From contig JANQLP010000059.1 of NCBI GenBank assembly GCA_028280515.1, positions 1 through 49,805 on the forward strand: DNA of 49,805 bases. The letters are read 5' to 3'. Source of the stretch: Hyphomicrobiales bacterium (lineage in GTDB: Bacteria > Pseudomonadota > Alphaproteobacteria > Rhizobiales > Methyloligellaceae). Positions 43,599 to 49,805 of the stretch are shown here, piece after piece (position 1 is the stretch's first letter; every line of letters starts with the position of its first letter). Position numbers and translations under genes: made by a program. The notes beneath the pieces are model-generated. The model was given only the letters and a program-made list of their open reading frames with translations. It made no database searches and was not told the DNA's origin.

Positions 43599-44566
43599 AG
43601 CGTAGCCTCCGTCGCGAGGTCGGTATCCATCGGTTCCGCGGACGGCCGATAGCGGTAGTCATGCTCCATGCCGGCAAGGCGCGCGTGCAACGCAAGCAGC
43701 GCTTCCTCGGCCGGGCGGTCGGTGTGGTGGATGAGCAGCGACCATTCAAGCCGCCGCAGTGCTTCATTCAGCTCGCGGCGATGCGATGTGAGGCGCTCAT
43801 GATAGCGTTCGCGCAGGCTTTCCGCGCGTCCCGCGATCATGCGTTCGCCGTCCTCGGAGCCGGTAAACTCGGTCCGGCCGCGATATGGCAGTGTCTCCTC
43901 GGCGGGATCGAGTATCTGCACCAGATGTCCGCGCACGCCCTGCATCGCCAATTGTTCAAGTCTTGGCACCAGTTCGTCCACGGGCTCGAGAAAGTCCGAG
44001 AACAGCAGGCATTCCGAGAACTCACCGAGCGCGGCCGCGGGGGGCAAGCTGTCCTGTTCAAGTGCGGGATCGTTCGCGCGGCGGGCAATCGACAGTGCCA
44101 GTTGGGTCACGGCCATCCGGCCGACACGGGCCCGCCCGCCGATGAACCCGATGCGCTCGCCGCCGCGAACAAGCAGATCGCCGGTGGCCAGCGCGAGAAT
44201 GATCGCCCGGTCGATCTTCGACGTTTGCGACAGGTGCGAGCGGAAGGCCATGGAAAGCGACATGTCGACCCAGACCCAGGCCGTGTGGGCCGCTTCCCAT
44301 TCGCGTTCGCGCACATACAGATGGTCCGAACTGGCCGACCGACGCCAGTCAATGGTCTCGGCCGCGTCACCGCTCTCGAAGTGGCGGAACTGCCAGAACG
44401 TTTCGCCGGGCCCGCGACGGCGGCGTCCATGTATCCCGTGCGCAACGGTATGCGACACGCGGCGGGCGGCGACCAGCAGCGACGGCACACGTTCCGCCAG
44501 CGCATAGGCGCGGCTTTCCAGCTCGCCGAGCGGTGAAGTTCTCTTGCTGTCAGCGATTGGGGGCAC
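43595..44566 (-). CDS. DUF58-domain protein
   Basis: 323 residues. The DUF58 core is GDAAETIDWRRSASSDHLYVREREWE, preceded by HGRRRRGPGETFWQFRHFE. A VWA-like segment follows (TAWVWVDMSLSMAF) with the metal-site pattern DxSxS. DUF58 proteins are partners of MoxR ATPases. It starts with GTG at 44566, nine bases after the MoxR stop, and its stop overlaps the next start as ATGA. No membrane helix is evident, so it is likely cytoplasmic or membrane-associated through its partners. Confidence 0.93.
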   Translation of the reverse strand: MPPIADSKRTSPLGELESRAYALAERVPSLLVAARRVSHTVAHGIHGRRRRGPGETFWQFRHFESGDAAETIDWRRSASSDHLYVREREWEAAHTAWVWVDMSLSMAFRSHLSQTSKIDRAIILALATGDLLVRGGERIGFIGGRARVGRMAVTQLALSIARRANDPALEQDSLPPAAALGEFSECLLFSDFLEPVDELVPRLEQLAMQGVRGHLVQILDPAEETLPYRGRTEFTGSEDGERMIAGRAESLRERYHERLTSHRRELNEALRRLEWSLLIHHTDRPAEEALLALHARLAGMEHDYRYRPSAEPMDTDLATEATL

Positions 44567-44575
44567 GACCGCTGT

Positions 44576-45574
44576 CTACCCCAGCCGCTTCGCCAGGGAC
44601 TCGATGACTGATTGCAGGGAGATACCCTCCGCACGGGCGGCAAACGTCAATGCCATGCGGTGTTTCAAAACCGGCTCGGCAAGGGCGATGACGTCATCCA
44701 CCGACGGTGAGAGACGGCCGTCGATAAGGGCCTTGGCCCGCACGGCCAGCATAAGCGATTGGCTCGCCCGCGGTCCGGGTCCCCATGCGATCTGCTCGTT
44801 GATGGCATCGTCCGCATCCGCGCCCGGACGGGCCGACCGCACCAGGTTCAGGATTGCGTCGACGACTTTTTCGCCGACCGGAATCTGCCGCACCAGCCGC
44901 TGCGCCGCCATCAGGTCGGCTTCGTCGATAATGGCTTTCAGCTTGGTTTCTTCCGTTCCCGTCGTCGCGAACAGCATGCGACGCTCCGCAACCACATCGG
45001 GATAGTCGATGTCGATCTGCAACAGGAACCGGTCGAGCTGTGCTTCCGGCAACGGGTAGGTGCCTTCCTGCTCAAGCGGGTTCTGGGTGGCGAGCACGTG
45101 GAAGGGACGGGGCACGGTGTGGTCCGTTCCAGCGACCGTCACATGGTGTTCCTGCATCGCCTGAAGCAGCGCCGACTGGGTTTTCGGGCTCGCCCGGTTG
45201 ATCTCGTCGGCCATCAGAAGCTGCGTGAACACCGGTCCTTTCACAAACCGGAACGAGCGTTTGCCGCGGCCGGTTTCTTCCAGAACCTCCGACCCGACGA
45301 TGTCGGATGGCATGAGGTCCGGCGTGAACTGTATTCGCTTGTTATCGAGGCCGAGGACGGTCCCCAGGGTTTCCACGAGACTGGTCTTGGCCAGACCCGG
45401 CACACCGATCAGGAGGGCGTGACCGCCTGACAGCAATGTGATGAGAGTCAGCTCGATGACCTGGTCCTGGCCGAAGATCACAGAGGCTGCCGCCTTGTGG
45501 ACGCGGGCGACTCTTTCACCCGTTTCTTCGAGCCGTTCTTCAAGGTTTTCGTCGGTTTGACTTAGTGCGCTCAT
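44576..45574 (-). CDS. MoxR-family AAA ATPase
   Basis: 332 residues. Walker A is GVPGLAKT (57-64), Walker B LLMADEINRA, sensor 1 ATQNP, then LPEAQLDRF. These are the standard MoxR motifs. MoxR ATPases act as chaperones for metal insertion or complex assembly, usually with VWA partners such as the downstream DUF58 and BatA-like proteins. ATG 45574 was chosen; an in-frame ATG seven codons earlier (45595) is possible. It is the first gene of the four-gene leftward operon. The 176-base gap to the divergent NUDIX gene holds the promoters. Confidence 0.95.
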   Translation of the reverse strand: MSALSQTDENLEERLEETGERVARVHKAAASVIFGQDQVIELTLITLLSGGHALLIGVPGLAKTSLVETLGTVLGLDNKRIQFTPDLMPSDIVGSEVLEETGRGKRSFRFVKGPVFTQLLMADEINRASPKTQSALLQAMQEHHVTVAGTDHTVPRPFHVLATQNPLEQEGTYPLPEAQLDRFLLQIDIDYPDVVAERRMLFATTGTEETKLKAIIDEADLMAAQRLVRQIPVGEKVVDAILNLVRSARPGADADDAINEQIAWGPGPRASQSLMLAVRAKALIDGRLSPSVDDVIALAEPVLKHRMALTFAARAEGISLQSVIESLAKRLG

Positions 45575-45750
45575 GGTGATGAATATAAAGCTCAACGAGA
45601 TTGTTCGGAACAGTTTGCAGCGAAATTAGGTCACAATCGTGTTAGGGCCGCAAGACACCGCCGCAAGGTAGTGTCGGCGTTCCACAGGACTTTTGCAACT
45701 CGGTCCCTGCGTGACGTCCATGCGACGGATGCGCATTGAGGCAATGGGCG

Positions 45751-46431
45751 ATGACACTCATACAAGTTGGCAATGCAGACGAGTTCTCCATCGCGGACTT
45801 GCGCGCGCGCGCCGAAGGCGTACTCACCCCACCTGAGGCGCAGAAGGCCGATCCCGGTGCCGCTGCCTTGCGCCATGACTTCGAGCTTGATCCCGAGCTG
45901 GCCAATTTCGACGGGACCTACGAGAAAAGGCAGGCGGCCGTTCTGATCCCGGTCATTGAGTGCGACAACCAAGCCTCTGTTTTGTTTACGCAAAGGACCG
46001 ATCATCTGCCCACCCATGCCGGACAGATTTCTTTCCCTGGCGGCAAGGTGGACGCGGCCGACGCAAATGTGGTGGACACGGCGCTCAGGGAAGCATCGGA
46101 GGAAATCAACCTCGACCCACAGTTTGTCGATCCGGTCGGTTTTCTGGATGACTATGTGACGTCGACCGGTTATCGGATTTCCCCGTTGGTGGCAGTCATC
46201 AGGGAAGGCTACTCGGTGGTGCCGGATCACAATGAAGTCGCAGACGTGTTCGATGTGCCGCTGAGTTTTCTCATGAACGCGGCGAATCATGAGATTCATA
46301 CGCGCGAATGGCGCGGCCGCAGGCGCAAGTTTTACGCCATGCCATATCGAGAGCGCTTTATCTGGGGCGCAACAGCGGGCATGCTGCGCAACCTTTACGA
46401 ATGGATGTATCAGGTGGAGTCGTCCCGATGA
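45751..46431 (+). CDS. CoA pyrophosphatase, NUDIX family
   Basis: 226 residues matching the UPF0035 CoA-pyrophosphatase group. HAGQISFPGGKVD leads into the NUDIX box, ending LREASEEINL. The classical box glutamate near the start is an Asp, as in many CoA-active members. A C-terminal conserved block is DDYVTSTGYRISPLV. The enzyme splits CoA or oxidised CoA to phosphopantetheine and 3',5'-ADP. ATG 45751 follows a GAGG at suitable distance. The next gene overlaps its stop by four bases. The N-terminal 60 residues are typical of the alphaproteobacterial form. Confidence 0.92.
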   Translation: MTLIQVGNADEFSIADLRARAEGVLTPPEAQKADPGAAALRHDFELDPELANFDGTYEKRQAAVLIPVIECDNQASVLFTQRTDHLPTHAGQISFPGGKVDAADANVVDTALREASEEINLDPQFVDPVGFLDDYVTSTGYRISPLVAVIREGYSVVPDHNEVADVFDVPLSFLMNAANHEIHTREWRGRRRKFYAMPYRERFIWGATAGMLRNLYEWMYQVESSR

Positions 46432-46691
46432 TTCGCGTGTTTCTGGCTGTGGTCGGCATGTTCTTTCTGCCGTTTCTTCTCTATGCGGCGTACGAGTATG
46501 TGAAGAACCGCGGTGACATGAAGCAGGGCTATTTTAAGAACGCACCCATCAACTGGCTGACCGTCGCCGGCACGGTTTTCGCCGTGGTCACCCTGGGCAG
46601 TCTGGTTTCAAACGAGATTCTCAAATGGGAGAGGGAACAGCAGGCGACGACCGAAACGTCGGGCGAGCAGACGCCCGGACGCACTCCCTAG
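46428..46691 (+). CDS. DUF6111-type small membrane protein
   Basis: 87 residues. Helix 1 is at 1-22 (MIRVFLAVVGMFFLPFLLYAAY), helix 2 at about 42-62 (NWLTVAGTVFAVVTLGSLVSN), with a short basic loop between and a charged tail. It is coupled to the NUDIX gene by ATGA and followed by the CCA transferase. This position and the helix pattern match DUF6111 proteins of alphaproteobacteria, which have no known role. Confidence 0.82.
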   Translation: MIRVFLAVVGMFFLPFLLYAAYEYVKNRGDMKQGYFKNAPINWLTVAGTVFAVVTLGSLVSNEILKWEREQQATTETSGEQTPGRTP

Positions 46692-46729
46692 CCGTCGTTG
46701 GCATTCAAGACCGGAGGACCGACACGTCC

Positions 46730-48007
46730 TTGTCCGACCGATCCAAGACATCCCCCCGAACCGTCGCCGGTGCCCCGTGGCTGAGCTGGCCCGGTACGGT
46801 GCGGATTTTCGAAACGCTCGCGGCGCGGGACCACAAAGTGCGGGCGGTTGGAGGCGCGGTGCGGGATACGCTGCTCGACCGGCCCGTGCAGGATGTCGAC
46901 TTTGCCACGGACGCGTCCCCGGAGACGGTCATGGAACTCGGGCGCGCCGCCGGGCTCAAGGCGGTCCCGACCGGCATCGACCATGGCACCGTGACGCTCG
47001 TCGTCGATCATCATGCGTTCGAAGTGACCACGCTACGGGAGGATGTGGAGACGTTCGGCCGTCACGCAACCGTGTCCTTCACCGACGACTGGGCCGCTGA
47101 CGCGAGCCGGAGGGACTTCACGATCAACGCCCTGTATGCGGATGGCGACGGAACGCTGTTCGACCCGCTCGGTGCGATTGCGGACATCCAGAAACGCCGC
47201 GTGCGCTTCATTGGCGACGCGCGGGCCCGCGTGCAGGAGGACTATCTGAGAATCCTGCGGTTCTTCCGCTTCAATGCGGACCTGATGACGGACCGGTTCG
47301 ACGCGGACGGGCTGAGTGCCTGCGTGCGCGAACGCAATGGGCTTCGCGGGCTTTCAGGCGAACGTGTGGCGGGCGAACTGATGCGGCTGCTGCGGGCCGG
47401 CGGCGCGGTCATTGCGCTTTGGAAAATGTTCGATCACGGATTGCTGACCGACGTACTGCGCGGCGTGCCCAATATGGTGCGGTTTGAGCGTTTGGCTGCA
47501 ATCGAAACGGCACTTGGGCGGGAGCCGGATGCTCTGCTTCGGCTCGGGGGCTTGAACGTTTTTGTTGCGGAGGATGCGACAAGGCTCGCCGCGATCCTGC
47601 GCCTTTCGAACGCGGAGCGCGATCGCCTGGTGGCGTTTGCACGCATGCCGGATGTGGCCGCGTCGGCCAATAATGCCGCGCTGTGCCGTCTGGTCTATGC
47701 CTTTGGGACAATCGGGGCCGGCGATGCCGTGCTGAAGTCCTGGGCGGCTTCCGATGCCCAGCCATCGAGTGAGGCGTGGCACGCATGCATCGCGCGCGTT
47801 TCGGCGATGCCGGTTCCGGAGTTTCCGCTGCAAGGTGCGGACCTTGTCGGTCTTGGCGCGAAGCAGGGTCCGGGCATCGGAGACGTGCTAAAGCGGCTTG
47901 AAGCACAATGGCTGGAGAGCGGTTGCACGGAAACGAAGCGCACGCTCCTCGCGGCCGCCAAGGCATTGCTCGCTTCAGATCAGGCGCACCGGAACGAAGG
48001 AGAGTGA
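46730..48007 (+). CDS. cca: CCA tRNA nucleotidyltransferase
   Basis: 425 residues of class II nucleotidyltransferase. The first motif is AVGGAVRDTLLDRP (39-52), the catalytic DxD is DVDFAT (55-60), and the RRDFTINAL block follows. The C-terminal RNA-binding helices contain RVQEDYLRILRFFRF. It adds the CCA end to tRNA. A TTG at 46730 is proposed as start: no ATG lies in frame after the preceding gene, and GGAGG stands 12 bases upstream. An in-frame ATG at 46625 would place the start within the DUF6111 gene. The product length is normal for alphaproteobacterial enzymes. Confidence 0.92.
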   Translation: MSDRSKTSPRTVAGAPWLSWPGTVRIFETLAARDHKVRAVGGAVRDTLLDRPVQDVDFATDASPETVMELGRAAGLKAVPTGIDHGTVTLVVDHHAFEVTTLREDVETFGRHATVSFTDDWAADASRRDFTINALYADGDGTLFDPLGAIADIQKRRVRFIGDARARVQEDYLRILRFFRFNADLMTDRFDADGLSACVRERNGLRGLSGERVAGELMRLLRAGGAVIALWKMFDHGLLTDVLRGVPNMVRFERLAAIETALGREPDALLRLGGLNVFVAEDATRLAAILRLSNAERDRLVAFARMPDVAASANNAALCRLVYAFGTIGAGDAVLKSWAASDAQPSSEAWHACIARVSAMPVPEFPLQGADLVGLGAKQGPGIGDVLKRLEAQWLESGCTETKRTLLAAAKALLASDQAHRNEGE

Positions 48008-48009
48008 TC

Positions 48010-48237
48010 ATGGCCGGGCATGGCGAGGCCGTGGAGACCAGGCACCGCTTGGTCAAGATCGCGTTCGGGGTGGCCGCGCTCGTCTGTCTCCTCATCGGCC
48101 TTTTTCTCTATCTGTTTCCGGATGTTATCGGACTGGATCCGGAAACGGCAGAACTGGTCGCGATCGCGTTTCTTCTTGCCGGGTTGTTTGACTATCTGGT
48201 CCTGCGGTTCTGGGACAGGCTGGTCCGGCGCCGCTAG
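48010..48237 (+). CDS. small two-helix membrane protein
   Basis: 75 residues with two hydrophobic helices (about 17-38, VKIAFGVAALVCLLIGLFLYLF, and 49-66) and basic ends (WDRLVRRR). GGAGAG precedes ATG 48010, two bases after the CCA transferase stop, so it is the tail of that operon. I do not recognise a family. It is likely an inner-membrane protein with both ends in the cytoplasm. Confidence 0.72.
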   Translation: MAGHGEAVETRHRLVKIAFGVAALVCLLIGLFLYLFPDVIGLDPETAELVAIAFLLAGLFDYLVLRFWDRLVRRR

Positions 48238-48355
48238 CAGCACGCGCCGCTTGCTGCCAACATCATGAAATAGAAGCGCAAATTTGATCAACCCTGGGCG
48301 TCTGGGTTAGCATTTGGTTCTGTCTGGAACGAATCGCTGCGAAAGAGAGGTTGGA

Positions 48356-48625
48356 ATGGCGGATCGGGATTTTTTGCGACAACTGGACGGACACAGCCTG
48401 ACCACTGCAGAGATCCTCTACCGGTTGCCCGATCATCCCGCGCTGATTCAATCCTTCGTGTGGCAGGACTACGACATCGCTCCGGCGTTCCCCAGGCTCA
48501 CGGACTTCTTGAGGTTCTGGACCGAGAGCCTCGACGGACCGCTCTACAAGATCCGCATTGCGCACAAGCAATTGCTCTCGCCCCGAGAAGTCCAGTTCTA
48601 TGACGGGGATTTCCGGCTCAACTGA
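48356..48625 (+). CDS. usg: Usg family protein
   Basis: 89 residues matching the alphaproteobacterial Usg family: LTTAEILYRLPDHPALIQSF, then VWQDYDIAPAFPRLTDFL and FWTESLDGPLYKIRIAH. The family was named from a gene beside trp genes; its function is unknown. ATG 48356 has AAAGAGAGG upstream; the frame is open to 48314 without better start. It is a stand-alone gene with a promoter in the 118-base gap before it. Convergent with the next gene. Confidence 0.93.
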   Translation: MADRDFLRQLDGHSLTTAEILYRLPDHPALIQSFVWQDYDIAPAFPRLTDFLRFWTESLDGPLYKIRIAHKQLLSPREVQFYDGDFRLN

Positions 48626-48648
48626 CCGTTGAGGTGGGACCGACGCGG

Positions 48649-49041
48649 TCAAGGCCGAATGTTGATGCGGAAGTACCGTGTCTTTGTGAAAAGGCGCTCC
48701 CCGGTATGGCGATAGTAATCGAAAGCGAGATCGGCCCGGCCTGTCGCCTTGGCATGGACTGCCACGTTCAGGACGCTCTTCTCCTGGAAGAACATGGACG
48801 CGCCCTTTTCGGCGATGAACCAGCCGAGTTGATCGACCGAAACGAGGTTCGCGCCCTTGCTTGCTTCGGCGTTAAAACGCCACTTGTAGCCCTGGTCCGG
48901 ATCTCCTGGCAGTTTCAGAAACAGTTGCTCGCCGACACGCGCGTCATGAGATTGTTCGATTTCGTGCGGCTCAGACGCTATTGCTGCGGTCGAAAAGAAA
49001 AGAAGAATAAGTGCGGAAGGTATTGCAAGTGGCCCTGTCAT
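48649..49041 (-). CDS. secreted chagasin-like (I42) protein
   Basis: 130 residues with a signal peptide (1-22, ending AAIAS). The mature part has DPDQGYKWRF in place of the NPTTGY-W loop of chagasin-type cysteine-protease inhibitors. A second part (KSVLNVAVHAKATGRADLAFDYYR) matches the later strand pattern of that fold. It would inhibit papain-like proteases in the periplasm or outside the cell, but the key loop is changed, so activity is doubtful. ATG 49041 is the natural start. The family call rests on short motifs and length only. Confidence 0.62.
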   Translation of the reverse strand: MTGPLAIPSALILLFFSTAAIASEPHEIEQSHDARVGEQLFLKLPGDPDQGYKWRFNAEASKGANLVSVDQLGWFIAEKGASMFFQEKSVLNVAVHAKATGRADLAFDYYRHTGERLFTKTRYFRINIRP

Positions 49042-49209
49042 GCATGAATCCTTTTGCGTTTATTCGAAAGAAACATTGTAAATATATGTGGTTATCAGAT
49101 TGTTAAATTTGGCCTGTAGACAAGATAACGCATGCATCCGGTTGCATGGTTATGTCGTAATATACTCGCGGTAGAAAGAAATCGCGGAAACTTTGGCAAG
49201 GAGATGCGC

Positions 49210-49701
49210 ATGTGGCGCTGGCTTACGGTCTTTCTTTTCGGTGGTCTGCTTGGCACGGGCTTCGGCGTCGCGCTCGGCTTCTTTCTTTTCCCGTACGTGT
49301 TTCCGCCGCCCGAAGCGATGGAACAGTTGACTGCGGCGGAGAAAACCGGATTGGTTGCCGAAGGCACGTTCATTCACGCGAACCCGAGCGATCCCATTCA
49401 CTATGGCAAGGGCCGGGTGAGCGTGTATGAGAAGACCGTGTTCCTGCACGACGATTTCGAGGTCGGTCCGGGACCGAAGTTCCACGTTTATCTCGTGCCG
49501 AAGTCCGATATCCGCGCATCGAGCGACCTGTCGGACGTGATGTTCGTTGATCTCGGCCGCCTGCGGAGTTTCAAAGGCAGCCAGAAATACGAGATTCCCC
49601 CCGGTCTCGATCTCTCCAAGTACAAGAGCGTGGTGATCTGGTGTGAGCAGTTTGCGGTTCTGATCTCGCCCGCAGACCTCAAGGAGGTCGCCAAGAGCTA
49701 G
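49210..49701 (+). CDS. membrane-anchored DM13-domain protein
   Basis: 163 residues. One N-terminal helix (about 4-27, RWLTVFLFGGLLGTGFGVALGFF) anchors a periplasmic DM13 domain with the conserved YKSVVIWCEQFAVLISPADL, where the single cysteine is the family hallmark. DM13 domains are proposed to take part in electron transfer or hydroxylation. ATG 49210 was chosen because AAGGAG lies six bases before it; the ATG at 49204 touches the AAGGAG. The gap from 49042 to 49209 is AT-rich and should contain divergent promoters with the chagasin-like gene. Confidence 0.87.
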   Translation: MWRWLTVFLFGGLLGTGFGVALGFFLFPYVFPPPEAMEQLTAAEKTGLVAEGTFIHANPSDPIHYGKGRVSVYEKTVFLHDDFEVGPGPKFHVYLVPKSDIRASSDLSDVMFVDLGRLRSFKGSQKYEIPPGLDLSKYKSVVIWCEQFAVLISPADLKEVAKS

Positions 49702-49723
49702 AGCCTATTCGGCTAAATCCGAG

Positions 49724-49805
49724 TCAATTCTGTTTCTCGATTGGCGTGTACGATCCGTCGCCGAAACGGTCGCAGCGCGATGTTGGCGCATCGGGCAAGG
49801 CCGTT
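49724..49805 (-). CDS. possible 3' end of a leftward gene
   Basis: An open frame enters from the right edge and ends at TGA 49724. The visible 26-residue C-terminus reads TALPDAPTSRCDRFGDGSYT and ends IEKQN. Its composition is protein-like and it is placed convergent to the DM13 gene, but too little is present to identify it. It could equally be non-coding. Confidence 0.35.
   Translation of the reverse strand, partial: TALPDAPTSRCDRFGDGSYTPIEKQN

Noticed and set aside
45602-45612. TGTTCGGAACA palindrome upstream of the MoxR gene
   Set aside because: Eleven bases only and not the alphaproteobacterial LexA form; likely chance.

Overview
This is a GC-rich chromosomal segment of an alphaproteobacterium, most likely a member of the Hyphomicrobiales (Rhizobiales). 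Four signs support this: a GTTC-N7-GTTC LexA box (the alphaproteobacterial form) in front of an imuA-like gene, a Usg-family gene, a CoA-pyrophosphatase/DUF6111/CCA-transferase run, and a MoxR-DUF58-BatA/DUF4159 cluster. I see no rRNA, tRNA, CRISPR array, transposase, integrase or attachment site. No gene-free stretch is longer than about 240 bases.

Layout. (1) 1-305: 5' end of a leftward imuA-like gene with its SOS box. (2) 392-5938, leftward: a polar amino-acid ABC transporter operon (solute-binding protein, two permeases, ATPase). It continues into a threonine-synthase-like PLP enzyme and an agmatinase-family ureohydrolase. (3) 6043-6891: an RpiR-type regulator, divergent from a rightward six-gene operon (7070-15977). 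That operon encodes a dimethylglycine/sarcosine-dehydrogenase-like flavoprotein, an MmgE/PrpD protein and a complete heterotetrameric sarcosine oxidase (soxBDAG). A perfect palindrome, the best operator candidate, lies between the two. (4) 15987-27489: an HdeD-like membrane protein, a DadA-like oxidase with an M20 amidohydrolase, a five-gene dipeptide-type ABC transporter, and two related Gfo/Idh/MocA dehydrogenases on either side of that transporter. Regions 2-4 together look like one large locus for importing and stripping N-methylated or N-substituted amino-acid-like compounds; the actual substrate cannot be read from the sequence.

(5) 27591-31063: two tandem, unrecognised, secreted four-cysteine proteins; an IlvD/Edd sugar-acid-type dehydratase; a small ABM-fold monooxygenase; a DUF123 GIY-YIG protein. 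(6) 31209-38540: two unknown membrane proteins, a bacterial voltage-gated sodium channel with a TLESWSM filter, a metallophosphoesterase, a NUDIX hydrolase, a glutathionyl-hydroquinone reductase, a type-Ic aminotransferase and a WrbA-type quinone reductase. Several neighbours here are convergent and overlap at their stop codons.

(7) 38650-45574: a leftward MoxR / DUF58 / BatA-DUF4159 / large membrane protein operon. (8) 45751-49701: CoA pyrophosphatase, DUF6111, CCA-adding enzyme, a two-helix membrane protein, Usg, a secreted chagasin-like protein and a membrane-anchored DM13 protein. The last 80 bases may hold the 3' end of a leftward gene.

How the genes may work together (inference): the ABC systems bring in amino-acid-like and peptide-like substrates. 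The amidohydrolase, ureohydrolase, DadA-like, dehydrogenase-like and Sox flavoenzymes would remove acyl, guanidino, amino and methyl groups. RpiR probably senses a sugar-phosphate-like or pathway metabolite and controls the divergent promoters.
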